64,000 bases of DNA, from NCBI RefSeq assembly GCF_000062885.1, contig NC_009142.1, positions 6,251,584 through 6,315,583 on the forward strand. The letters are read 5' to 3'. Positions 51,704 through 59,085 of this stretch are shown in pieces. This DNA is from Saccharopolyspora erythraea NRRL 2338 (GTDB lineage Bacteria; Actinomycetota; Actinomycetes; Mycobacteriales; Pseudonocardiaceae). Under the pieces are notes generated by a model. That model was not told where the DNA came from, did not search any database, and worked only from the letters and a program-made list of their open reading frames with translations. The first letter of the stretch is position 1; each line of letters begins with the position of its first letter. The position numbers and the translations under genes were made by a program.

Positions 51704-51885
51704 GGGTTTTGAGCTTCGAAGCGGCGCAGCCGCTTGGCCCACCACCACAACCGGCACCGCCGCGGGTTCTCAGGCGTCCTCTGGCGAGGACAGCTTTTTC
51801 GCGGCGTATGGGCATACGCCGGAAAAAGATCCCGGAGCCAGAGGACGCCTGCGGTACCACCCGACCGGCTGCGCGAACCACTGCT
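51704..51885. repeat. Dispersed stem-loop element, copy B
   Basis: It has the same layout as copy A (25962-26155). It begins with hairpin AAGCGGC-GCA-GCCGCTT (51719-51735) and the conserved CGCCGCGGGTTCTCA. The outer stem CAGGCGTCCTCTGG (51771-51784) pairs perfectly with 51838-51851. Inside are TCTGGCGAGGACAGC, an inner stem of 16 pairs with one bulge (51794-51810 with 51813-51828), and ATCCCGGAGC. The conserved 3' part is GGTACCACCCG...GAACCACTGCTG. Confidence 0.7.
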
Positions 51886-51918
51886 GCCAGCCGTTCGCGG
51901 GCGCCTGCCGGTCCGGGC

Positions 51919-51949
51919 TTGACCGTGACACCGTGTCAGGGCCTGGACT
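51919..51949 (+). promoter_or_regulatory. MerR-type promoter with 19-bp spacer and palindromic operator
   Basis: TTGACC (51919-51924) and TGGACT (51944-51949) are separated by 19 bases, the over-long spacing that MerR proteins correct by twisting DNA. The perfect palindrome TGACAC-C-GTGTCA (51926-51938) sits inside the spacer. The MerR gene starts 11 bases after the -10 box. Confidence 0.75.
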
Positions 51950-51959
51950 GGGAGGCGTC

Positions 51960-52784
51960 ATGTTGAACATCGGAGATTTCGCCAAGCACGGCAGGGTTTC
52001 GGTGCGGATGCTGCGGCACTACGACGCGATCGGACTGCTGCGGCCCGCGCACGTGGACGCGGCCAGCGGCTATCGGCGGTACGAGGCGGCGCAGCTGTGC
52101 CGGCTCAACCGGATCATCGCGCTGAAGGACCTCGGCTTCACGCTCCAGCAGGTGGGAGACCTCCTCGACGCCGACGTGAGCGCCGAGCAGATGCGCGGGA
52201 TGCTGCGGTTGCGCCTCAGCGAGCTGGAGGCCGCCGTCGCCGCCGACACCGCCCGGCTGCGCCAGGTCGAGGCGAGGCTCCGGACGATCGAGAGCGAGGG
52301 GCGCATGCCCACCGAAGACGTCGTGGTCAAGAGCATCCCAGCGGTTCGGGTGGCGGAGCTGACCGCCATCGCGGGCAGTTTCGGGCCCGAGGACATCGGG
52401 CCGGTCATCCGTCCGCTCTACGGCGAGCTGTGCCGGCGGATGGCCGCGGCCGGGGTGTCCGGCTCCGGCCCGAACATCGCCTACTACGAGGAGTCGCCCG
52501 AAGGCGACGACGAGGTCGTCGTGCACGCGGGGGTCACGGTGGCGGTGGAGCCGCATGCGGGCCGCGGCTTCGACGTCGTGGACCTGCCCGCGGTCGAGCG
52601 GGCGGCCACCATCGTCCACCGCGGCGACATGGACGAGGTCATGCCGACCGTGCAGCAGCTCGCGCACTGGATCGACGCCAACGGCTTCCGCGCGGTCGGT
52701 CTCGGCCGCGAGCACTACCTGTCCTGCGAGGGCGGACCCGACCAGTGGGTGACCGAGATCCAGCAGCCGATCACCAAGGCGTGA
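51960..52784 (+). CDS. MerR family regulator with GyrI/BmrR-like effector domain
   Basis: The protein has 274 residues. The MerR domain is MLNIGDFAKHGRVSVRMLRHYDAIGLLRPAHVDAASGYRRYEAAQL (key residues RMLRHYD and GYRRY). A coiled coil follows (residues 75-125), then a GyrI-like effector domain with VVVKSIPAVRVAEL and CEGGPDQWVTEIQQPI. These bind hydrophobic cationic drugs or similar molecules. GGGAGG precedes ATG 51960. The promoter upstream has the MerR spacing, so the gene is probably autoregulated. Confidence 0.9.
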   Translation: MLNIGDFAKHGRVSVRMLRHYDAIGLLRPAHVDAASGYRRYEAAQLCRLNRIIALKDLGFTLQQVGDLLDADVSAEQMRGMLRLRLSELEAAVAADTARLRQVEARLRTIESEGRMPTEDVVVKSIPAVRVAELTAIAGSFGPEDIGPVIRPLYGELCRRMAAAGVSGSGPNIAYYEESPEGDDEVVVHAGVTVAVEPHAGRGFDVVDLPAVERAATIVHRGDMDEVMPTVQQLAHWIDANGFRAVGLGREHYLSCEGGPDQWVTEIQQPITKA

Positions 52785-52905
52785 GAGGAGGCGCCGGGCG
52801 TCTGCCGGGTGGAAGCCTGGCGGCGCCCGAAGCCGGACTGCGACACGGGGCGGAGGCCGGCGCTCGAAGGCCGGGCGCCCAATCCCACCGCCGCCCGGCC
52901 GAGCC

Positions 52906-53535
52906 CTACCGGCCGGTGTACTCGGCCATCGCGTCGAGCAGCAGGTCCGCCAGGTAGTCGGCGAACGAGCACCGCACCAGCAGCCGGTAGGCGGGCTCGG
53001 CGCCGACCTGCCACAGCACGGCCTGGGTGCGGCCGAGCAGCGTCTGCGCGCACTGGCCGGGGCCGAAGGCGCGCGGGTGCAGGTCCAGCGAGCACACCTT
53101 CTCCAGCACCTCGCGCGCCATCGGACCCGACAGCCGCAGCGTCGTCCGGTTCGCCGAGACGTCCACAGCGGACCCGAGCGAGTCGGCGAGCGCCCTGCGC
53201 AGGGCCTCGACGATACGGTCGGCGTGCCCGTCTGGTGCGTGGATCAGCCACTCGTCGGGTCCGAGCCACAGCACGGCGGTCCGCTCGTCGCCCGCGACGC
53301 GGTTCGGTGTGCGGTGCGGCAGCGCGACCTCCAGCGCGTGCTCGACGCGCGCCACGGCCGGGCTGCCGGGATGCACTCGCAGGTTCACCTGCGTGTGGAA
53401 AGGCTCCTCGGCGAGCGCGACCCCGCGTGGGCCGTCCGCGCTGCGCGCCGCGAGCTCGGCGGCCCTGGACGCGAGCGGGCTGCGCCGCAGCGCGAGCACC
53501 GCGGTGCCGGGATCAACTCGGCTGACGACCGTCAC
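52906..53535 (-). CDS. soxG: Sarcosine oxidase gamma subunit
   Basis: The protein has 209 residues. The GcvT-like fold of SoxG is seen in FHTQVNLRVHPGSPA, VLWLGPDEWLIHAPDG and SAVDVSANRTTLRLSGPMAREVLEKVCSLDLHP, followed by FGPGQCAQTLLGRTQAVLWQVG. The gamma subunit has no cofactor and completes the alpha-beta-gamma-delta complex. Its GTG start lies 23 bases inside the end of soxA, so it is the last gene of soxBDAG. Confidence 0.9.
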   Translation of the reverse strand: MTVVSRVDPGTAVLALRRSPLASRAAELAARSADGPRGVALAEEPFHTQVNLRVHPGSPAVARVEHALEVALPHRTPNRVAGDERTAVLWLGPDEWLIHAPDGHADRIVEALRRALADSLGSAVDVSANRTTLRLSGPMAREVLEKVCSLDLHPRAFGPGQCAQTLLGRTQAVLWQVGAEPAYRLLVRCSFADYLADLLLDAMAEYTGR

Positions 53536-56365
53536 GGCGTGCTCCTCCCTCGTCGTAGAACACCGGCCGGGTCACAACGGCTGCGATGGTGCGGTCGCCG
53601 ACCGGGGCGTGCAGCACCTCGCCGATGCGGCGGCGGCCGTCGGCGACCAGCGCCAGCGCGAAGGTCCGGCCGAGCGCGGCGCTGCGGTAGCTGGAGGTCA
53701 CGTGCCCGAGCATCGGCACCGGCGGTTCGGCGGGCGCGCCGGGGGCGACGAGCTGCGCGCCCTCCGGGAGGCGTTCGGCCGGGTCGACCGGGAGCAGTCC
53801 GACGAGCTGCTTGCGGTCCTCCCGCGCGGTGTCGGGGCGGGCGAAGGAGCGGCGCCCGACGAAGTCCTTGCGCTTGGACACCACCCAGTCCATGCCGAGG
53901 TCGTGCGGGGTCACCGTGCCGTCGGTGTCCTGGCCGACGATCACGAACCCCTTCTCCGCCCGCAGCACGTGCATGGTCTCGGTGCCGTACGGCGTGATGT
54001 CGAGGTCGGCGCCCGCCTCGGCCACCGCCTCCCACACCGCGAGCCCGTACCAGGACGCGACGTTGATCTCGTAGGCCAGCTCGCCGGAGAACGAGATGCG
54101 GCAGATGCGGGCCGGGATCCCGTTGTGCAGCACGGTCTCCCGGAACTCCATGAACCCGAACGCCTCCGCCGACACGTCCAGCGCGGGCGCCATCCGCCCG
54201 ACCACGGTGCGCGAGTCGGGGCCGGCGACGGCGATCGTGGCCCACTGCTCGGTGACCGACGTGCAGTGCACCGCCAGGTGCGGCCACTCGGTCTGCAACC
54301 ACTCCTCGAGCCAGTCCATGACCTTCGCCGCGTTGCCGGTCGTGGTGGTCATCAGGTAGCGGTCCTCGGCCAGCCGCAGCGAGACGCCGTCGTCGAGGAC
54401 CATGCCGTCGGCCCCGCACATCATCCCGTAGCGGGCCTTGCCGACCGGGAGCTTGGCGAAGGCGTTGGTGTAGACGCGGTTGAGGAAGGTCGCGGCGTCC
54501 GGCCCGGCGATCTCGATCTTGCCGAGCGTGGTGGCGTCCATCATCGCCACTCCCCCGCGCGCGGCGCGGCACTCCCGTTCGACGGCGGTGTCCATGTCCT
54601 CGCCGTCGAGCGGGTAGTAGCGGGCGCGCTTCCACTGGCCGACGTCCTCGAACACCGCGCCGGCCCGCACGTGCCAGGAGTGCATCGGCGTGGTGCGCAC
54701 CGGGTCGTGCAGCGCGCCGCGGTCGCGGCCGGCCAGCACCGCGAACGAGACCGGGTTCGCCGGCGGGCGGAAGGTCGTCGTGCCGACCGCGCCGGGCGAT
54801 CCCGAACTCAGCGCTTCGGCCAGGACCCCGATGGCGTTGACCGACGACGTCGCGCCCTGGTCGCTGCCGGTGCCGATCGTGGTGTAGCGCTTGACGTGCT
54901 CGACCGAGCGCATGCCCGCGCCGACCGAGCGCCACACGTCGGCGACCGTGGAATCCCGTTGCAGGTCGACGAAGTGGTTCCGCCAGCTCGACGGGTCGCC
55001 GGTCTCGCCGGGCACGATCCACAATGGACGTGGCGCCGTGGCGGGCCGGTCGCCGTCGACCGGTGGCACCGGAGGGGCCGCGACGCGGAAGCCGCCCGCG
55101 GTGGCCGCCTCGGCCCCGGCGGCGAAGCCCTGCGCCAGGCAGCCCGCGAGGTCGTAGGTGCCCCTGGCCGCACCGATCACCTTGGACCCCGCGACTCCGC
55201 CGTCAGGCACGAATCCCGCGACGATCCGGTCCCAGCGCAGCTTGCCGCCCGCCTGGCCGTGCAGGTGCACCGCCGGACTCCAGCCGCCGCACACCGCGAG
55301 CAGGTCGCAGGCGATCTCCCGGACGCCGCCGGTGATCGCGCCGGACTCGTCGATGCCCGCGACCCTGGCGGAGGCCAGTCGCCGGTCGCCGGTCGTGCCC
55401 ACGACGGCCGAGCCCGGGTGGACGTCGACACCGGCCTCCCGCACCCGCGCGGCCAGCCGCGGCGGCGGGCTCGGCCGGGTGTCGACCAGCGCGTGAACCC
55501 GCGCCCCGGCCGCGACGAGGTCCAGCGCCGTCAGGTACGCGCTGTCGGAGGTCGTGCACACCACCGCCTCGGTGCCGGGCAGCACCGCGAAGCGGTTGAG
55601 GTAGGTGCGGACCGCCGAGGCCAGCATGATGCCCGGCCGGTCGTTGTCGGCGAAGACCATCGGGCGTTCGTGCGCGCCGGTCGCGAGCACCACGCGCCCC
55701 GCGCGGATGTGCCACAGCCGGGCGCGGACCGAGTCGCGTTCGCGGCGTTCGGCAACCAGCAGGTAGTTCTGGTCGTGGAGGCCGACGGCCGTGGCCCGGG
55801 TGAGCACCCGGACCTCGGGCATCTCCACGAACTCCCGCACCGCGCGGTTGATCCACTCCGACGCGGGCCTGCCGTCGACGCGTTCGCCGCCGTCGAGCAA
55901 CGCCCCGCCCAACGCGCGGTCCTGCTCCACCAGCACCACCCGCGCGCCGCTTCGGCCCGCCGCGAGCGCGGCGGCGATGCCCGCAGGCCCGGCGCCGACC
56001 ACGACGACGTCGGCGTGCACGTACTTCTTGTCGTGCACGGCGCTGTCGGGCGCGCTGCCGAGCCATCCGACGCCGGAGAGGCTCTCGGCGGCGAGCCCGT
56101 CGACCAGCTCCACGGCGGTGGCGGGCAGCATGGGCTCCGGGCAGTCGCCGACCACCTGCACCATCGCGTTCGGCTCGGTGGTGCCGGCGGTGAGCACACC
56201 CCTGGGCCTGCCGCGGTGGACCGACGGCCCGGCCTCGATCCGCCCGGCGGCCAGCAGCGCCGAGGCCAGCGTGTCACCGGGATGGCCGGTGTACTGCTCG
56301 CCGTCGAAGGTGAAGCGCAGCGTCCGGCCGCGGTCCACGCGGCCTCCGGTGGGCAGGCGGCTCAT
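53513..56365 (-). CDS. soxA: Sarcosine oxidase alpha subunit
   Basis: The protein has 950 residues, the normal length. The N-terminal Fer2-like region has LRFTFDGEQYTGHPGDTLASALLAAG. The dinucleotide domain has VVVVGAGPAGIAAALAAGRSGARVVLVEQD near residue 170. The C-terminal half is a GcvT-like tetrahydrofolate domain with MMDATTLGKIEIAGPDAATFLNRVYTNAF and LRAEKGFVIVGQDTDGTVTPHDLG. It oxidises sarcosine with SoxB and passes the one-carbon unit to tetrahydrofolate. ATG 56365 overlaps the soxD stop (ATGA). Confidence 0.95.
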   Translation of the reverse strand: MSRLPTGGRVDRGRTLRFTFDGEQYTGHPGDTLASALLAAGRIEAGPSVHRGRPRGVLTAGTTEPNAMVQVVGDCPEPMLPATAVELVDGLAAESLSGVGWLGSAPDSAVHDKKYVHADVVVVGAGPAGIAAALAAGRSGARVVLVEQDRALGGALLDGGERVDGRPASEWINRAVREFVEMPEVRVLTRATAVGLHDQNYLLVAERRERDSVRARLWHIRAGRVVLATGAHERPMVFADNDRPGIMLASAVRTYLNRFAVLPGTEAVVCTTSDSAYLTALDLVAAGARVHALVDTRPSPPPRLAARVREAGVDVHPGSAVVGTTGDRRLASARVAGIDESGAITGGVREIACDLLAVCGGWSPAVHLHGQAGGKLRWDRIVAGFVPDGGVAGSKVIGAARGTYDLAGCLAQGFAAGAEAATAGGFRVAAPPVPPVDGDRPATAPRPLWIVPGETGDPSSWRNHFVDLQRDSTVADVWRSVGAGMRSVEHVKRYTTIGTGSDQGATSSVNAIGVLAEALSSGSPGAVGTTTFRPPANPVSFAVLAGRDRGALHDPVRTTPMHSWHVRAGAVFEDVGQWKRARYYPLDGEDMDTAVERECRAARGGVAMMDATTLGKIEIAGPDAATFLNRVYTNAFAKLPVGKARYGMMCGADGMVLDDGVSLRLAEDRYLMTTTTGNAAKVMDWLEEWLQTEWPHLAVHCTSVTEQWATIAVAGPDSRTVVGRMAPALDVSAEAFGFMEFRETVLHNGIPARICRISFSGELAYEINVASWYGLAVWEAVAEAGADLDITPYGTETMHVLRAEKGFVIVGQDTDGTVTPHDLGMDWVVSKRKDFVGRRSFARPDTAREDRKQLVGLLPVDPAERLPEGAQLVAPGAPAEPPVPMLGHVTSSYRSAALGRTFALALVADGRRRIGEVLHAPVGDRTIAAVVTRPVFYDEGGARRDGRQPS

Positions 56366-56637
56366 GGGATCACCGGCTTGCGCGCCGCGGGTGTCTCGGG
56401 GCGCATCTCGTTGGTCGCGGTGTCGCGGACGACGTCGAACCAGCGGCGGCAGCCCGCCGAGTGGCACCAGCGCTCGGCGAACGGCCCGCGCGGGTTGTCG
56501 CGGAAGAACAGGTACTCGCCCCATGCGGCGTCGTCGAGGGCGTCCGGGTCGTCGGGGTGCGTCACGTGCGCCTGACCGCCGTAGCGGAACTCCGCCTCGT
56601 CCCGCGGCCCGCACCACGGGCACTGGATGGAAAGCAT
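56362..56637 (-). CDS. soxD: Sarcosine oxidase delta subunit
   Basis: The protein has 91 residues. CPWCGPRDEAEFRYGG at residue 6 and CHSAGCRRWFDVVRDT near residue 58 supply the four cysteine/histidine-type ligands of the SoxD zinc site. The family sits between soxB and soxA in nearly all heterotetrameric operons, as here. ATG 56637 is 21 bases after the soxB stop. Confidence 0.93.
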   Translation of the reverse strand: MLSIQCPWCGPRDEAEFRYGGQAHVTHPDDPDALDDAAWGEYLFFRDNPRGPFAERWCHSAGCRRWFDVVRDTATNEMRPETPAARKPVIP

Positions 56638-56658
56638 CCGGCGACCTCCTCTCCGTCG

Positions 56659-57885
56659 TCAGTGCGCCACGGCGGCCGCGCCGTGCTCGTCGATGAGCGC
56701 GCCGGTGGCGAAGCGCTCCAGCCCGTAGGGCTCGTTGATCGGGTGCGGTGCGCCGGTGGCGATCGTGTGCGCGAACACCCAGCCCGCACCGGGCGTGGCC
56801 TTGAACCCTCCGGTCCCCCAGCCGCAGTTGAGGAACAGGTTCTCCACCGGCGCCGGGCCGATGATCGGCGAGGCGTCCGGCGTCACGTCGACCGTGCCCG
56901 CCCAGGTGCGGACCACGTGCGCCCGCGCGAAAACCGGGAACAGCTCCAGCGCCGCGGCCATCTGGTGCTCGATCACGTGCACCGAACCGCGCTGGCGGTA
57001 GCCGTTGTAGCTGTCGATGCCCGCACCCAGCACCAGCTCGCCCTTGTGCGCCTGGCTGCAGTACACGTGCACGTGGTTGGACATCACCACGCACGGGTGC
57101 ACCGGTTCCAGCAGCTCGGAGACCAGCGCCTGCAACGGGTGGCTCTGCAGCGGCAGCCGCAGCCCGAGGGTGTCGGTCAGCAGGCTGGTGCGCCCGGCCG
57201 CGGCGAGGCCGACCCGGCCGGCGGCGATGGTGCCGCGCGAGGTCTCCACGCCGGTGACCCGGTCGCCGTCGGTGGTGAACCCGGTGACCTCGCAGTTCTG
57301 GACCAGGTCCACGCCGAGCTGGTCGGCCCGGCGGGCGAAGGCCCACGCGACGTGGTCGTGCTTGGCGATTCCGGCGCGGGGCTGCCAGGTCGCGCCGAGC
57401 ACGGGGTAGCGCACGTCCCGCGAGACGTCGAGGATCGGGCACAGCTCCGCGATCTCCCCCGGGGTCACCCACTGCGCGTCGATCCCGTTGAGCGCGTTGG
57501 CGAAGACCCGGCGCCGCGAGTCGCGGACCTCCTGCTCGGTGTGGGCGAGGTTGAGCACGCCGCGCTGGCTGAGCAGGAAGTCGTAGTCCAGCTCGGCTTC
57601 CAGTCCTTCCCAGAGGCGCAGCGCGTGCTCGTAGAGCGCGGCGCTCTGGTCGAGCAGGTAGTTGGACCTGATGATCGTGGTGTTGCGGGCCATGTTCCCG
57701 CCCGCCAGCCAGCCCCGCTCCAGCACCGCGACGTCGGTGATGCCGTGGTTGCGGGCGAGGTAGTAGGCGGTGGCCAGGCCGTGCCCGCCGGAGCCGACGA
57801 TCACCACGTCGTAGGCCCGCTTGGGTTCCGGGTTGCGCCACAGCCGGGCCGGCGGCTCGGCCGGGTGCGGTCGGGTCGTGGCCAT
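56659..57885 (-). CDS. soxB: Sarcosine oxidase beta subunit
   Basis: The protein has 408 residues. [24 protein letters not shown] near residue 25 binds [21 protein letters not shown] contains the segment near which FMN is covalently held in SoxB proteins. The C-terminal [20 protein letters not shown] and [24 protein letters not shown] are strong DAO-family signatures. CAGGAGGCCGC precedes ATG 57885. It is the first gene of the operon and is divergent from a GntR gene with a palindromic operator between them. Confidence 0.95.
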   Translation of the reverse strand: MATTRPHPAEPPARLWRNPEPKRAYDVVIVGSGGHGLATAYYLARNHGITDVAVLERGWLAGGNMARNTTIIRSNYLLDQSAALYEHALRLWEGLEAELDYDFLLSQRGVLNLAHTEQEVRDSRRRVFANALNGIDAQWVTPGEIAELCPILDVSRDVRYPVLGATWQPRAGIAKHDHVAWAFARRADQLGVDLVQNCEVTGFTTDGDRVTGVETSRGTIAAGRVGLAAAGRTSLLTDTLGLRLPLQSHPLQALVSELLEPVHPCVVMSNHVHVYCSQAHKGELVLGAGIDSYNGYRQRGSVHVIEHQMAAALELFPVFARAHVVRTWAGTVDVTPDASPIIGPAPVENLFLNCGWGTGGFKATPGAGWVFAHTIATGAPHPINEPYGLERFATGALIDEHGAAAVAH

Positions 57886-57943
57886 GCGGCCTCCTGTGGA
57901 GCCGGCTGGGGTGCGCGAGACCTCGCGATACGACTCATCAACA

Positions 57944-57957
57944 ACTGATATATCAGT
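57944..57957. promoter_or_regulatory. Perfect 14-bp palindrome, candidate GntR operator
   Basis: ACTGATATATCAGT is a perfect palindrome in the A/T-rich 93-base gap between soxB (minus) and the GntR gene (plus). It is a likely binding site for the adjacent FadR-type regulator and could control both directions. Confidence 0.7.
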
Positions 57958-57978
57958 ATGTCGGGTAGGGTAGGAGCC

Positions 57979-58644
57979 ATGTCCGCCGTGGTCAATTCCC
58001 CGTACGGGGGCAGCAACGCCGGCCAGTCCCAGGCCGAGCGCGCCTACCTGACGCTGCGCGACCTGATCCTGACCCTGCGGCTGCCGCCGGGCTCCCCGGT
58101 CCAGGAGGAGCCGCTGACCAAGGAGCTCGGCATCGGCCGGACCCCGTTCCGGGAGGCGGTGAAGCGTCTGGAGTCGGAGTCGCTGATCGCGATCTACCCG
58201 CGCCGGGGCAGCTTCGTCACCGAGGTCAACATCACCGACCACGCGCTGATCGCCGACGTCCGCCGCAGGCTGGAGGGGCACGCGGCGTGGCGGGCCGCCG
58301 AGCGCGCGACCGACGCCGACCGCGCCGAGCTCGAGCAGCTCTGCGAGCTGGTCGCCGACGTCTCCAACGAGCAGGCGCCGATCATGGCCGTCGACACGCG
58401 GGTGCACCGCACGATCCACCGCTGCACCCACAACCGGTACCTGGAGAACACCCTCGGCCAGTACTACAACCTGGCGCTGCGGATCTGGTGCCTGTTCTTC
58501 GACCGGCTGCCCGACGTCACCGACCACGTCGGCGAGCACGCCGAGCTGCTCAAGGCCGTCATCGCGGGCGACGCCGAGCGCGCCGAGCAGATCGCGGTGG
58601 CCCACGTCGACCACTTCGAGCACGCCATCCGCGACGTGATCTGA
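57979..58644 (+). CDS. GntR family regulator, FCD (FadR) type
   Basis: The protein has 221 residues. The winged helix-turn-helix is [53 protein letters not shown] (key motif [15 protein letters not shown] near residue 50). The C-terminal FCD domain has [17 protein letters not shown] and [27 protein letters not shown], with metal-binding histidines. TAGGAG lies just before ATG 57979. It is divergent from soxBDAG and probably represses it. Confidence 0.9.
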   Translation: MSAVVNSPYGGSNAGQSQAERAYLTLRDLILTLRLPPGSPVQEEPLTKELGIGRTPFREAVKRLESESLIAIYPRRGSFVTEVNITDHALIADVRRRLEGHAAWRAAERATDADRAELEQLCELVADVSNEQAPIMAVDTRVHRTIHRCTHNRYLENTLGQYYNLALRIWCLFFDRLPDVTDHVGEHAELLKAVIAGDAERAEQIAVAHVDHFEHAIRDVI

Positions 58645-59085
58645 CCCGGACCCCGCGACACGACCGGCGCACGCCACGCCGCGCTCCTGCGTCGGCATGC
58701 CCGACACCCGAACACCCCGCGGCCGCGTCTGCATGCCCGACGCCCGAGCGCTCCGGGGTGCCCGCCGCGCCGACCCGGTCCTCGCCGACCGAGCACCCCA
58801 CGCGCCCACCGGGCTGATCACCCCGGGCGCTCCCGACGCCGGCTCCGCGGCGCAGCCCTCCGCGCGCGATAGCCCGGAACGCCTTGCCGCGTCAAGCAAA
58901 CCCGCCGTCCTCCGCACCGCGCCGACCATCGAAGGCTTGTCGATCAAGCCGCGGAAGTGCTGCTCTGACCCCTTCGGGGGAGATCGGGAAAATCAGGGCC
59001 AATGTGCCTTGACTCACACCCGGATGGAAGCGCACTGTTGCGTCTGACGCGGGATGTTGTCGTAGACGCAACAAGGCGGCAGCCA
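58645..59085. other. 441-base gap with promoter and inverted repeat
   Basis: It has no gene I can support. GCATGCCCGACACCCGA at 58695-58711 recurs at 58731-58747 with one change. The A/T-richer 3' half leads into the promoter and inverted repeat described next. Confidence 0.55.
59009..59072 (+). promoter_or_regulatory. Promoter and operator-like inverted repeat before the dimethylglycine oxidase gene
   Basis: TTGACT (59009-59014) and CACTGT (59033-59038) are 18 bases apart. A perfect 9-bp inverted repeat GTTGCGTCT (59037-59045) with AGACGCAAC (59064-59072) overlaps the -10 box, so a regulator binding there would block transcription. The gene starts at 59086. Confidence 0.6.

Noticed and set aside
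53027-56575. Plus-strand frame of 1182 codons opposite soxA
   Set aside because: It is antisense to soxA and soxG, which match their families over full length.
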